Below, in pieces: positions 45,973-55,040 of a stretch of DNA of 64,000 nucleotides. Under the pieces are notes generated by a model. That model made no database searches. It had not been told where the DNA came from and saw only the letters and a program-made list of their open reading frames with translations. Source of the DNA: Hyphomicrobiaceae bacterium (GTDB lineage Bacteria > Pseudomonadota > Alphaproteobacteria > Rhizobiales > Hyphomicrobiaceae). The position numbers and the translations under genes are program-made. The stretch is from NCBI GenBank assembly GCA_023384095.1, contig JAHDXT010000015.1:27556-91555 (forward strand), written 5' to 3'. Numbering within the stretch: position 1 is the first letter of the stretch; each line of letters begins with the position of its first letter.

Positions 45973-47003
45973 CGGAAGAGCTTGCGCCGCCACGAGCCGC
46001 GAGTCCGCCCCCGGCTCTGCCCGCGGACGACCAGCCCGGGCGACAGCAGCCGGCCGGGTAGCCGGGCGATCGGCGACGGCATCAGCCGCTTGGCCAGACC
46101 GAGGCACCGCGGCTCGCCGAAGGTGCGGCCCGCGAGCTGCAGGGCGCCGGTGATCGCGAGCGTGACCCCGCAGCGCTCGGAGACCCGCGCCAGCCGATCG
46201 GCATCGATGGGGCCGGCGACCCCGCGTGCGGCCTGGGTCACGTCCACGAGGTGCTGCAGCCGGTCGAGCTGGTGTCCGACCGCGCCATGCGCGGCCGCAA
46301 CGAGCAGCAGCGCGGTGGCGTCGGCGCTGTCGCCATCACCGGCCTCGAGGACATCCACGTAGCCGATCGACATGGCGCCGCGCAGCTTCGGCGAGTGGAC
46401 GAGGTTGGTGTGCAGCTCCACCAGGACGTCGGGCTGTGCGGAGAGCAGCCATTTCTGCTCGTGATAGTCCTTCCCCTGCCGATCGGCGAACTCGAACAGC
46501 TCGAAGCCCAGGGCCCGCATCGACCCGGCAGTCCTGCTGCGGTCCGGCTCGGCGATGAGTACGTCGACGTCCGTGAACGTGCGCAGCGAAGGCTCGGGAT
46601 AGAGCCGGCGCGCGAAAGCCGCCCCCTTGACGATGGCGCCCGGAATCCCCGCCGAGGCGAACGCTGCCATCACCCGCCCCGCGTGATGCGACAGCATCAT
46701 CTGGAACCCGGTCTGGTAGGCGAGCTTGAGCCGGGCGGCATCGAGAGCGGCGCTCCCGGCCGCGGCAGCCGCAGAGCCGCTGGAGCGGGCCGGCTCGCCT
46801 CCGCCGCCGCGAACGAGCCTGCTCAGGGCACGAATGGCGGCGGGGAGCACGCCGTGGTTCTCGGCGGCAGCCAGGACAAGCTCGATCCGAGCAGGATCGG
46901 GAGCAAGGGAGGGCGAGGGCGCGCGCCCGGCCGGGTCGGCGATGGAGATCAACAGGCGCGCGCCTTCGCGGCTAAGTGCCCGATGCGGCTCGATTGCCGA
47001 CAC
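45951..47003 (-). CDS. Nucleotidyltransferase-family protein of RiPP cluster
   Basis: This 350-residue protein has a nucleotidyltransferase fold with IPGAIVKGAAFARRLYPEPS (residues about 123-142) and the metal-binding DVDVLI near 149. Related NTase_CAT proteins recur in lasso and related RiPP clusters beside HprK-like kinases, where they may modify the phosphorylated peptide or kinase product. It is read opposite to B1-B2-kinase, tail to tail with a 22-bp overlap with the kinase. The exact reaction is unknown. Confidence 0.82.
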   Translation of the reverse strand: MSAIEPHRALSREGARLLISIADPAGRAPSPSLAPDPARIELVLAAAENHGVLPAAIRALSRLVRGGGGEPARSSGSAAAAAGSAALDAARLKLAYQTGFQMMLSHHAGRVMAAFASAGIPGAIVKGAAFARRLYPEPSLRTFTDVDVLIAEPDRSRTAGSMRALGFELFEFADRQGKDYHEQKWLLSAQPDVLVELHTNLVHSPKLRGAMSIGYVDVLEAGDGDSADATALLLVAAAHGAVGHQLDRLQHLVDVTQAARGVAGPIDADRLARVSERCGVTLAITGALQLAGRTFGEPRCLGLAKRLMPSPIARLPGRLLSPGLVVRGQSRGRTRGSWRRKLFRQALRFG

Positions 47004-47129
47004 GACCGCTCCTCCCGGATCAACCGGCCGACCGTAGAGGGATCAATCCATTGCAGCCAAGGCCCGGCAACGCTTTGCGGCGAAAGTCCTGTGCACCTGG
47101 TGCCGCCGGGTTGCAGCCAATCGGGCGAC

Positions 47130-48188
47130 TCAGACGCCAGCGACACCCTTTTGCGCCCCCGCGATGGCAATGACGGAGACGATCTCGAACAGCATCTGGG
47201 CGCCGGCCTGGGCCGTGACCGTGGTGGCGTCGTACTCGGGCGCGACCTCGACGACGTCGCCACCGACGATGTCGAGTCCGGCCGCCCCGCGGATCAGCGC
47301 CATGGCCTCCCGTGGCGCCAGCCCTCCGACCTCCGGTGTGCCGGTGCCGGGAGCGAAGCCCGGGTCGAGGCTGTCGATATCGAACGAGATGTAGGTCGCC
47401 CCGGTGCCGACCACCTCGCGCATGCGGGCGACCGCGGCGTCGATCCCGAGCCGCACGAGCTCGTCGGCGTGAATCACGGTCATGCCGCTGTCGTAGGAGA
47501 ACTCCCACAGGTACTCGGCATTGCCGCGAACGCCGATCTGGATGGAGCGCCGCGGGTCGAGCACACCGGCGAGCACCGCCTCACGGAAGGGCCCGCCATG
47601 ATGGAACTTCGAGCCCTCGAACGGCCCGCCCGTGTCGCAGTGGGCGTCGATATGGATGAGGCCGAGCGGCCGGTCGCGGCCCAGCGCCTTCAGGATCGGC
47701 AGCGTGATCGAGTGGTCGCCGCCGACCGAGGCCGGCTTCACGCCGGCGGCGCGAATCCTCTCGTAATAGCTCTCGATATCCGCGTGGCTGTCGGCGAGGC
47801 TGTAGCGGCTGCGGAAGGGCACATCGCCGACATCGGCGATCTTGGCCAGGCTCGCCGGAACGATCCGATGCACCTCGTGATAGGGGCCGATGCGCTCGAT
47901 CTGCCGTACCGCCCGAGGCCCGAACCGGGCCCCGGGGCGGTTGGTGACGCCGAGGTCCATGGGAACGCCGACGAGGGCCATGTCGAGCCCGCCGAAATCG
48001 TCGCGCGAAGGGGCTTCCGTCATCAGCGGCGCGTCGAGCAGCGTCGAGACGCCCTCGTAGGGCTTGGCCCGCCGGTCGGCGCCCGAGAAAAGGATATCGA
48101 CGACCTTCTTGAACTCGGGATCGTGCACGTCGCCGGCCGCGGCCTCGTTGTACTTCGCGCGCAGTCTGTCGAGATTATCGCGATCCAT
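47130..48188 (-). CDS. Agmatinase/ureohydrolase-family protein
   Basis: This 352-residue ureohydrolase has the metal ligands in GGDHSITLPIL (about residue 152), IHIDAHCD (about 177) and SFDIDSLDPGFAPGTGTPEVGG (about 259). It hydrolyses agmatine, guanidinobutyrate, guanidinopropionate or guanidine; the sequence does not decide which. Extra N-terminal 60 residues (NLDRLRAKYNEAAAGDVHDPEF) are typical of the longer SpeB-like subgroup. The ATG at 48188 is preceded by no strong RBS; upstream frames to 48275 lack similarity. No cognate decarboxylase is adjacent. Confidence 0.9.
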   Translation of the reverse strand: MDRDNLDRLRAKYNEAAAGDVHDPEFKKVVDILFSGADRRAKPYEGVSTLLDAPLMTEAPSRDDFGGLDMALVGVPMDLGVTNRPGARFGPRAVRQIERIGPYHEVHRIVPASLAKIADVGDVPFRSRYSLADSHADIESYYERIRAAGVKPASVGGDHSITLPILKALGRDRPLGLIHIDAHCDTGGPFEGSKFHHGGPFREAVLAGVLDPRRSIQIGVRGNAEYLWEFSYDSGMTVIHADELVRLGIDAAVARMREVVGTGATYISFDIDSLDPGFAPGTGTPEVGGLAPREAMALIRGAAGLDIVGGDVVEVAPEYDATTVTAQAGAQMLFEIVSVIAIAGAQKGVAGV

Positions 48189-48405
48189 GGTACGAACTCT
48201 GATTCCGGGGCTTGGCGCTCGCCGAGATGACCGGCTGCGATTTGGGCTTCCTCTTGCCTGCGTCTGCCCACGCATCTCGTGCCAGCGCTTGCAGCGTAAT
48301 CCTGCTCGCCGGCGGGTCGGGCATTACCATGCGCAAGAGTGCGTTTCCAGACGCGGCGCGGGTCTGTCACAGGGGAAGCCGGCGAGCGCGGCCCCACGAG
48401 CTGGC

Positions 48406-49716
48406 TCAATTCAGCGCGCGCACCAGGAGCAGCGCGATCGCCGGAAATGCCACCACGAGCATGAGGCGCACGATATCGATGGCGATGAAGGGCAGCACGC
48501 GCCTGTAGATGGCGGCGATCGAGACGTCCTTCGCCATGGCGCTGACGACGAACACGTTGAGCCCGATCGGCGGCGCCACCAGGCCGATGCCGACCACGAT
48601 CAGGACCAGAATGCCGAACCAGATCGCGACCTCCTCCGCCGGCAGGCCGAAATCGAGCGCCGAAACCACGGGAAAGAACACCGGGAGCGTCAGCAGCATC
48701 ATGGCGAGCTCGTCCATGACCGCCCCGAGGATGATGTAGAGGGCGAGCAGCAGGCCGAGGACGGCCAGCGGCGGATAGCCGGAGCCGGCGATCGTCTCCG
48801 CCGCGTCGATGGGCAGCCGCGACAGGGCAAGAAAGCTGTTGAAGACCTCGGCGCCGAGCAGGATCAGGAAGATCATGGCGGTCGTCTCGGCGGTCTGCAG
48901 AAGGCTCGTGCGGATCCCCGCCGCGCCCAGCGTGCGCCGGGCGATGCCGATCAGCAGCATTGCGACGGCGCCGACCGCGGCGCCCTCGGTCGGGGTGAAA
49001 ACGCCGCCGTAGATGCCGCCGACCACCAGGACCGCGACCAGCAGCGCCGGCCAGACGCCTCGCCAGGAGCCGCCCGAGTCGCCGATCTCCACGGCCGGCG
49101 CCATCGTCGGATCGCGCCTTGCGACCCAGCCGATGACGATACAGTGGAGCACGGCTGCCAGCAGCCCCGGGATCAGTGCCGCCTGGAACAGCTTGACGAT
49201 GTTCTGCTCGGTGGCGATCGCGTAGACGACCAGGATGACCGACGGCGGCACCAGTATGCCGAGCGTCCCTCCCACGGCAACCGTCGCACCGGCCAGCCCC
49301 GGGTCATAGCCGTATCGTCTGAGCTCCGGCAGCGCCGCCCGCGAGAACGTTGCGGTGGTCGCAACCGACGAGCCGCAGATGGCGCCGAACACGGTCGACG
49401 CGCCGATCACGGCCATGGCGAGCCCGCCCTTGCGGCGACCGAAGACGCGCCCCGCGGCGCGGAACAGGTCCGTGGAGAGGCCCGAGCGCTCGGCGAACGC
49501 GCCCATCAGAATGAACAGCGGGATGATCGACAGGGTGTAGTTGGCGAAGAGGTGATAGGGCGTCGCCTTCATGTAGCTGAGGAAGGGCGACAGCCCGACC
49601 AGGGAGACATAGCCGGCGCTGCCGGTCAGCAGCATGGCGAGGCCGACCGGCATCCTGACGGCGATCAGCAGCAAAAGCGCGGTGAAGCCGGCCAGAGCAA
49701 CAGCAGCGCCGCTCAC
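48406..49716 (-). CDS. dctM: TRAP transporter large permease DctM
   Basis: This 436-residue permease has about twelve transmembrane helices and the DctM motifs AVGGTLGILVPPSVILVVYAIATEQ and AIWFGILVLIVVGIGLVAPPIGLNVFVV. It is the large membrane subunit of a TRAP carboxylate or sialate-type importer. It starts at a GTG at 49716 overlapping the DctQ stop (GTGA); the ORF can be extended upstream but this extends over DctQ in another frame. No DctP binding protein is in the window. Confidence 0.92.
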   Translation of the reverse strand: MSGAAVALAGFTALLLLIAVRMPVGLAMLLTGSAGYVSLVGLSPFLSYMKATPYHLFANYTLSIIPLFILMGAFAERSGLSTDLFRAAGRVFGRRKGGLAMAVIGASTVFGAICGSSVATTATFSRAALPELRRYGYDPGLAGATVAVGGTLGILVPPSVILVVYAIATEQNIVKLFQAALIPGLLAAVLHCIVIGWVARRDPTMAPAVEIGDSGGSWRGVWPALLVAVLVVGGIYGGVFTPTEGAAVGAVAMLLIGIARRTLGAAGIRTSLLQTAETTAMIFLILLGAEVFNSFLALSRLPIDAAETIAGSGYPPLAVLGLLLALYIILGAVMDELAMMLLTLPVFFPVVSALDFGLPAEEVAIWFGILVLIVVGIGLVAPPIGLNVFVVSAMAKDVSIAAIYRRVLPFIAIDIVRLMLVVAFPAIALLLVRALN

Positions 49717-50225
49717 TGGCTTCTCCTGCCCGGATGCACGGCGGTTGCCAGCGCCGTGACGGCCAGCAGCAGCGCCATCACTGCGACGGCCGCGATGGCC
49801 CACCCGATCGGCAAGCCGGAGACCATGGTGGTGGTCCCGTTGGCGATCGTCTCGGACGCGCCGATGGCGAGCCGCCAGGCGATGAAGGCGGCGGTAAGTG
49901 CGTAGATCAGGTTCCAGAGCGCATCGAGGGCGGAGCGCGCTGCCTCGGGCAGGAAGGCCGTGAACGTGCCGACCGCGATATTGCCTTGACGTAGCTGGCA
50001 GTAAGGCAGGAAGGCGAACGCAGACAATGCGACCGCGATCTGCACCAGCTCGAAGTCGCCCGGAATTGAATTGCTGGTCGTCCAGCGCAGGCTGACGCTG
50101 ACGCACACGAGCAGGGCCGCGGCGAGAATGACGATGCCGCCGGCCAGCGCCAGCTTCTCGGTCATCGCCCAGAGCAGCCGAGGTGTGCCCGGCGCGCCTT
50201 GCTCGTCACCTCCCTCGACCGCCAC
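49713..50225 (-). CDS. dctQ: TRAP transporter small permease DctQ
   Basis: This 170-residue protein has four hydrophobic helices and the DctQ pattern GGIVILAAALLVCVSVSLRWTTSNSIPGDFELVQIAVALSAFAFLPYC. It stabilises DctM. Start is uncertain: the GTG at 50225 has a GGAGGTG just after it, and MTEKLALAGG at 50165 is an alternative. It is coupled to dctM. The TRAP system lacks its periplasmic subunit here; the substrate is open. Confidence 0.85.
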   Translation of the reverse strand: MAVEGGDEQGAPGTPRLLWAMTEKLALAGGIVILAAALLVCVSVSLRWTTSNSIPGDFELVQIAVALSAFAFLPYCQLRQGNIAVGTFTAFLPEAARSALDALWNLIYALTAAFIAWRLAIGASETIANGTTTMVSGLPIGWAIAAVAVMALLLAVTALATAVHPGRRSQ

Positions 50226-50439
50226 ACCCGTCTCCAGAGCCGTGGATTGCGTTCAACGTTCCGGCCTATCGCGCAAACGGTCGCGCCCCTGACAACTTAG
50301 GTCCAAGGCTGTTCGGGCCGCAACCTGATTTGCCGGGCAGCGGTGCCCGTGCACGGCCGGCGGGGAGCGCAGCGCCCCGCCCGCGATCATATTGCCGCAC
50401 CCGGAATCACAACCGGGCGTTGCGCGTTAACCAATCGAC

Positions 50440-50539
50440 TCACCTCGCATTTCGGAGGTGTGCTGGTCGCCCTCCGAGCGCTGCGTGGGTCCGTTTCCTC
50501 CCCGAGACTGGCCCGTCGACGAATCGACGGGCCTTTTTT
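50440..50539 (+). ncRNA. Candidate alpha-r8-type (MmgR-like) trans-acting small RNA
   Basis: A region of about 100 bases ends in a strong Rho-independent terminator although no plus-strand gene precedes it. It contains a 5' hairpin CACCTC (50441-50446) with GAGGTG (50455-50460), an unpaired middle with TTTCCTCCCC (50494-50503), and the 3' terminator hairpin. As I recall them, alpha-r8 family sRNAs of Rhizobiales, such as MmgR, carry a conserved UUUCCUCCCU between two hairpins; nine of ten bases agree here. The 5' end is approximate and no promoter consensus was confirmed. Confidence 0.5.
50510..50539 (+). terminator. Rho-independent terminator
   Basis: A perfect 10-bp stem, GGCCCGTCGA (50510-50519) with CGAA loop and TCGACGGGCC (50524-50533), is followed by six T residues. 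It lies 86 bp before pcaB and is the clearest terminator in the window. With no plus-strand CDS upstream, it probably ends the candidate small RNA. Confidence 0.9.
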
Positions 50540-50625
50540 CGTGCAGGTCGCCCGGCACGCGGCCCCTTGCCTTCCATCGCCGGGACGTGGACGTTGGTGG
50601 CGATGCCGCTTGCGAGGCCAGCTCC

Positions 50626-52035
50626 ATGCCGTCCACCGTCTACGACTCCGCAATCACCCGGGACGCGTTCGGCACGCCCGAGATGCGCCGGATCTTCTCG
50701 GACGAGGCCGCCGTGACACACGCCGTTGCGGTGGAGGTCGCGCTGGCCCGCGTGCAGGGGAGACTGGGTCTCGTGCCGGCCGAGGCGGCACGCCGGATCG
50801 AGGTCAGCGCCGATGCTGCCGCGATCGATCTCGACGAGCTCAGGCGCGAAAACGATCTCGTCGGCTACCCCATCATCGGCCTCGTGCACCAGCTTGCCCG
50901 ACAGTGCGGGGATGCCGGCCGCTATCTGCACTGGGGCGCCACGACCCAGGACATCATGGACACCGCGAGCGTCCTGCAGATCCGCGCTGCGCTCGACATC
51001 GTCGCCGCGGACCTGAAGCGCATCGAGGAAACGCTCGCCGCGCTCGCCCGCAAGCACCGGCTGACCGTTATGGCCGCCCGCACACATCTGCAGCATGCGC
51101 TCCCGACTACGTTCGGCCACAAGGCCGCGGTGTGGCTGTCGATCGTCCGCCGGCACCGGCAGCGGCTCGATGAGCTGCGGCCGCGGGTCCTCGTGGTGCA
51201 GCTCTCGGGCGCCGCCGGCACGCTGGCCTCGCTCGGCACTCGGGGCCTCGAGGTGCAGGAGGCGCTGGCGGCGGAGCTCGGGCTGGCGGCGCCTGCGATC
51301 ACCTGGCACGCCGCGCGGGACGGGTTCGCGGAAGCCGTCGGCTTCCTCGCGCTCGTCACCGCCAGCCTCGCCAAGATCGCCACCGACGTCGCCCTGCTGA
51401 TGCAGACCGAGGTCGCGGAGGCATTCGAGCCGTTTGCGCCCGGCCGCGGCTCGTCGAGCACCATGCCGCAGAAGCGCAATCCGATCTCCTGCGAACTGAT
51501 CATCGCGGCGGCTAAGGCGGTGCGCCAGCACGCCGGCCTGATGCTCGACGCCGTCGTGGCCGACCATGAGCGTGCGACCGGCCCCTGGCAGCTCGAGTGG
51601 ATCGCGCTGCCCGAGAGCTTCATCGCGGCCGCCAGCGCTTTGCGCCAGGCCGCCGGCATGCTGAGCGGTCTCGTCGTGGACGCGGGGCGGATGCGCCGCA
51701 ACCTCGAGCTCACTGGCGGGCTCATCGTGGCCGAGGCGGTGATGATGGCGCTCGCCGAGCACATCGGCCGGGGCGCGGCCCACGACCTCGTCTACGCGGC
51801 CTGCCGCGCCGCCGCCGACTCGAGCAATCCGCTCATCACGGAGCTTCTGCGGCGCCCGGAGGTGACGGCGCATCTCGACGAGCGGCGTCTGCGCGAGCTC
51901 GTCGAGCCGGGGAACTATCTCGGCGCCGCGCCGGCAATGGTCGACCGCGTGCTGGGCCGGCAGGATGCGGCCGCTCAGGCGCCCTCGTCGTCCGCCTCGC
52001 CGGGCGGCGGCGGGTGCTCTCCGGGAGCCGGGTAG
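50626..52035 (+). CDS. pcaB: 3-carboxy-cis,cis-muconate cycloisomerase
   Basis: This 469-residue fumarase/aspartase superfamily enzyme acts in the protocatechuate branch of the beta-ketoadipate pathway. The class signature [20 protein letters not shown] is near residue 275, with [18 protein letters not shown] near 104. The alternative adenylosuccinate lyase is unlikely because TMPQKRNP and length fit PcaB better. Its last 61 bp overlap the 3' end of truA on the other strand. It stands without other pca genes. Confidence 0.85.
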   Translation: MPSTVYDSAITRDAFGTPEMRRIFSDEAAVTHAVAVEVALARVQGRLGLVPAEAARRIEVSADAAAIDLDELRRENDLVGYPIIGLVHQLARQCGDAGRYLHWGATTQDIMDTASVLQIRAALDIVAADLKRIEETLAALARKHRLTVMAARTHLQHALPTTFGHKAAVWLSIVRRHRQRLDELRPRVLVVQLSGAAGTLASLGTRGLEVQEALAAELGLAAPAITWHAARDGFAEAVGFLALVTASLAKIATDVALLMQTEVAEAFEPFAPGRGSSSTMPQKRNPISCELIIAAAKAVRQHAGLMLDAVVADHERATGPWQLEWIALPESFIAAASALRQAAGMLSGLVVDAGRMRRNLELTGGLIVAEAVMMALAEHIGRGAAHDLVYAACRAAADSSNPLITELLRRPEVTAHLDERRLRELVEPGNYLGAAPAMVDRVLGRQDAAAQAPSSSASPGGGGCSPGAG

Positions 52036-52766
52036 TCGACCTCGGCCAGATAGAGACCGTGCGGTGGCGCCACCGGACCGCAGGCCGATCTGTCGCGAGC
52101 CGCCAGCGCGCGAACTAGATCGGCAGTGCCCCAGCGGCCGGCGCCGACGAGCTTCAAACTGCCGACCATCGAGCGCACCTGGCTATGCATGAAGGAGCGC
52201 GCGGAGGCCGTGACGTGGATCTCCTGGCCGGCGGCGGACACGTTCAGGCGGTCCAGCGTCTTGACCGGCGATTTCGCCTGGCATCCGGAGGCGCGGAACG
52301 TCGAGAAGTCGTGCCGGCCGACGAGCTCCTGCGCGGCCTCGTGCATGGCGGAGGCATCGAGCGGCATGGCTTGCCACCACACCCGGTCGCGGTCGAGAGC
52401 CGGCGGCGCACGCCGGTTCAGTATCCGGTAGAGATAATTCCGGCCCGTGGCGGAGAAGCGCGCATCGAAGCCGTCCGGCGCCGTGACGCAATCGAGCACG
52501 GCGACCCGGTGCGGCTTCAAGTGGAAGTTGATCGCCTCGCGGACCTTGAACGGCTCCCACGCCCGATCGAGGTCGAAATGCGCGACCTGGCGCAGAGCAT
52601 GGACGCCGGCGTCTGTGCGCCCGGCGCCGCGGACCGCGGTCTGCTCCCCTGAGAACTGTGCGATCGCGCGGGCGAGCTCCCCCTGCACCGATCGGCCGTT
52701 CGCCTGGATCTGCCAGCCGACGAACGGCGTGCCGTCGTATTCGATCGTGATGCGGTAGCGGGGCAT
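51975..52766 (-). CDS. truA: tRNA pseudouridine synthase A
   Basis: This 263-residue enzyme makes pseudouridine at tRNA positions 38-40. The catalytic aspartate is in [16 protein letters not shown] near residue 50, and the entry is [19 protein letters not shown]. It follows an exported protein that separates it from fmt and def, which are its usual neighbours in Rhizobiales. The C-terminal 15 residues are Gly/Pro-rich and lie over the pcaB end. Confidence 0.94.
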   Translation of the reverse strand: MPRYRITIEYDGTPFVGWQIQANGRSVQGELARAIAQFSGEQTAVRGAGRTDAGVHALRQVAHFDLDRAWEPFKVREAINFHLKPHRVAVLDCVTAPDGFDARFSATGRNYLYRILNRRAPPALDRDRVWWQAMPLDASAMHEAAQELVGRHDFSTFRASGCQAKSPVKTLDRLNVSAAGQEIHVTASARSFMHSQVRSMVGSLKLVGAGRWGTADLVRALAARDRSACGPVAPPHGLYLAEVDYPAPGEHPPPPGEADDEGA

Positions 52767-52843
52767 GGCGCGGACTGGTAGCCGCTCGCATCCGGCCCCG
52801 CAAGCGGTGCTCTGCCGCCGGACCCGCGACTCGGTCGGGCCCC

Positions 52844-53269
52844 TTAGCGCGGCCCGAAACCGTGATGCCTCTTGGAGGGCTTCCTCGACGGGAACATGCC
52901 GAATCGCGGTTTCTTGAACTTGTCCTTGTGGAACTTGCCGAATGCGAACGGCAGCGCGGCGCCGCCGTGATAGTCCGGAGCCAGCGCGTCAGGGACATAG
53001 CCTGCGTCGCCGGGCTCGTAGTCGTGGCGCTTCTCGATGTACTCGTTGAAGCTCAGGCTGACCGGCGTCCGGCTGTCGGGATTGATGATGACTTGCTTGT
53101 GCGGCGGCAACGGCCGGAACACCCGCACTCCTTCCTCGAGCGTGACTGTGGCGCCGTAGAAGACCCGCGGCTCGATGCGCGTCGTCGCCGCCTCGCCGGC
53201 GAGCGCCGGGACGGCGAGACAGCCCGTGGCCGCGACAGCCATCAGGCCGGCGAAACGATGGAACATCAT
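52844..53269 (-). CDS. Exported basic protein of unknown function
   Basis: This 141-residue protein has a signal peptide (about 24 residues; cleavage near ALAGEA). The mature part carries [17 protein letters not shown] and a Lys/His-rich C-terminal stretch ([28 protein letters not shown], quoted in two halves at about residues 113-141). No family is recognised. It lies between fmt and truA, interrupting the common cluster order, and has a GAGGAG RBS. The downstream end abuts a GC-rich hairpin near 52830-52855. Confidence 0.72.
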   Translation of the reverse strand: MMFHRFAGLMAVAATGCLAVPALAGEAATTRIEPRVFYGATVTLEEGVRVFRPLPPHKQVIINPDSRTPVSLSFNEYIEKRHDYEPGDAGYVPDALAPDYHGGAALPFAFGKFHKDKFKKPRFGMFPSRKPSKRHHGFGPR

Positions 53270-53375
53270 GGGCTTGCTCTCCTCCCCGGGCGGACTGCAC
53301 ACGCCCGTGAAGATAGCCTTGACCCGGTCTGCCCATCCCGACGTTTCGCGCGGGATCCTTAATGCCGGCAGGGCA

Positions 53376-54317
53376 CTACTGTGGCGAGCCGAGCCGTGTA
53401 CCGGGAGTCAGAGCGAAGCCGCGCAGGAATTCATCGGCAGAGACCGGCCTGCGGCCGGCGCGCTGCAGCACGGCGAGGCGGATCGCACCTTCGCCGCATG
53501 CAATCGTCAGCGCGCCGTCGAGGATCGTCCCGGCCCGCCCACTGCCCTCCGCCAGCTCCGACCGCAGCACTTTCACCCGCTCGGTCCTCCCCGGCGGCCC
53601 TGCCTCGAACCAGGCGCCGGGGAACGGCGACAGCGCGCGGATCAGGTTGTGGACCTCGATCGCCGGACGCTCGAAATCGATGCGCGCCTCGGATTTCTCG
53701 ATCTTGGCCGCATAGCTCACCCCCTCCTGCGGCTGCGGCGTGCAATCGAGGCTGCCGCGCTCGATCGCCGCCAGCGCACGCACCATCAGGCCGGCGCCGA
53801 TCCGCGCCAGCGCGTCGTGCAGCTCGCCGGCTGTGCTATCCCGTCCGATCGGCACGCGCTCGGCGAGGCAGACCGGCCCCGTATCGAGCCCCTCGTCCAT
53901 ACGCATGACCATGACGGCCGTTGCGCTGTCGCCGGCCATGATCGCTCGCTGGATGGGCGCGGCGCCGCGCCAGCGCGGCAGGGCGGAAGCATGAAGATTG
54001 AGGCAGCCGGACAACGGCGCGTCGAGGATGGGCTTCGGCAGGATCAGCCCGTAAGCCACCACCACGCCGACGTCGGCCGCGTGAGCGCGGAATGTCTCCT
54101 GCTCGGCTGCACCCTTGAGCGACTTCGGCGTCATGACGGGGATTCGACCGCTCTCGGCGAAAAGCTGCACCGGCGACTTGCGCGCCTCCATGCCGCGCCC
54201 GGCCGGACGCGGCGGCTGGGTGTAGACGGCGGCGACGTCATGGCCGGCCGACAGGATTTCGGCCAACGCCGGCACCGCGAACTCCGGCGTCCCCATGAAG
54301 ACGATGCGCAGCGGCAC
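53376..54317 (-). CDS. fmt: Methionyl-tRNA formyltransferase
   Basis: This 313-residue enzyme formylates initiator Met-tRNA. The formyl-THF domain begins [20 protein letters not shown] and has the catalytic stretch [28 protein letters not shown] near residue 105 (Asn, His, Asp triad). The C-terminal anticodon-binding OB region follows from about 205. It lies 42 bp after def, the usual partner. Confidence 0.95.
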   Translation of the reverse strand: MPLRIVFMGTPEFAVPALAEILSAGHDVAAVYTQPPRPAGRGMEARKSPVQLFAESGRIPVMTPKSLKGAAEQETFRAHAADVGVVVAYGLILPKPILDAPLSGCLNLHASALPRWRGAAPIQRAIMAGDSATAVMVMRMDEGLDTGPVCLAERVPIGRDSTAGELHDALARIGAGLMVRALAAIERGSLDCTPQPQEGVSYAAKIEKSEARIDFERPAIEVHNLIRALSPFPGAWFEAGPPGRTERVKVLRSELAEGSGRAGTILDGALTIACGEGAIRLAVLQRAGRRPVSADEFLRGFALTPGTRLGSPQ

Positions 54318-54359
54318 GGGTTGCCTTTCGCCGTCTGTTGCGTCGGGCTCGGCTTGGGC

Positions 54360-54878
54360 TCAGGCGACCGCCGCGCCCTTCGCCTGCTTGCGGAACTTGC
54401 GCACGATGATGTCGCGCTTCAGCCGCGACAGGAAGTCGATGATGAGCCGGCCTTCGAGGTGATCGATCTCATGCTGGATCACCGTCGCGAGGAGACCCTC
54501 GGCAGCGATCTCCTGCGGCCGGCCCTCGATGTCGATGTAGCGCACGCGCAGGCTGCCTGGGCGCTCGATCTCGACGCGGACATCGGGGATCGACAGGCAT
54601 CCCTCCTCGTAGACGCGTTGCTCCTCCCCGACCATCACGATCTCGGGGTTGATCAGCGCCACCGGCCGGCGCTCCTCGCCCTCCTCGGCGGCATCGAGCA
54701 CGAGCAGCCTGCGCGGCACGCCGACCTGCACCGCTGCCAGACCGACGCCCGGTGCCGCGTACATCGTCTCGAGCATGTCCTCGACGAGCCGGCGCAGATC
54801 GGCGTCGACGCGCTCGACGGGAGCGGAGACCTCGCGCAGAATCGGGTCGGGAAGCGTAATGATTGCAAGTTTGACCAT
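54360..54878 (-). CDS. def: Peptide deformylase
   Basis: This 172-residue metalloenzyme removes formyl groups from nascent peptides. All three motifs are present: [15 protein letters not shown] near residue 46 (family G-x-G-L-A-A-x-Q), [11 protein letters not shown] near 94 with metal Cys, and [19 protein letters not shown] near 137 with HExxH. The ATG at 54878 fits the family. It is divergent from the RimK-like gene. Nothing else is seen between. Confidence 0.95.
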   Translation of the reverse strand: MVKLAIITLPDPILREVSAPVERVDADLRRLVEDMLETMYAAPGVGLAAVQVGVPRRLLVLDAAEEGEERRPVALINPEIVMVGEEQRVYEEGCLSIPDVRVEIERPGSLRVRYIDIEGRPQEIAAEGLLATVIQHEIDHLEGRLIIDFLSRLKRDIIVRKFRKQAKGAAVA

Positions 54879-55040
54879 GCCGGTGAGATAAGCGACGGGA
54901 TCGGCCCGGTCAATCGCACCCGCTCCGCCTGTGCGTGCGACGCGTGGCTGGACCGACGAGACTCGATTCGCGCGGTGCCGCACAACTGAGCTAATCGTTG
55001 CCTCGGCGGGCGGCGAGGCGAGCGAAGGCAGAAGTTTTCG

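Noticed and set aside
41099..47003. Ordinary lasso peptide cluster
   Set aside because: No lasso cyclase gene is in the window, and neither core offers an Asp or Glu at ring position 7-9; only the leader handling is lasso-like.
46251..48230. 659-residue plus-strand ORF over the nucleotidyltransferase and agmatinase
   Set aside because: It spans two real minus-strand genes and has no recognisable domain.
48064..49905. 613-residue plus-strand ORF over dctM
   Set aside because: Antisense shadow of a clear TRAP permease.
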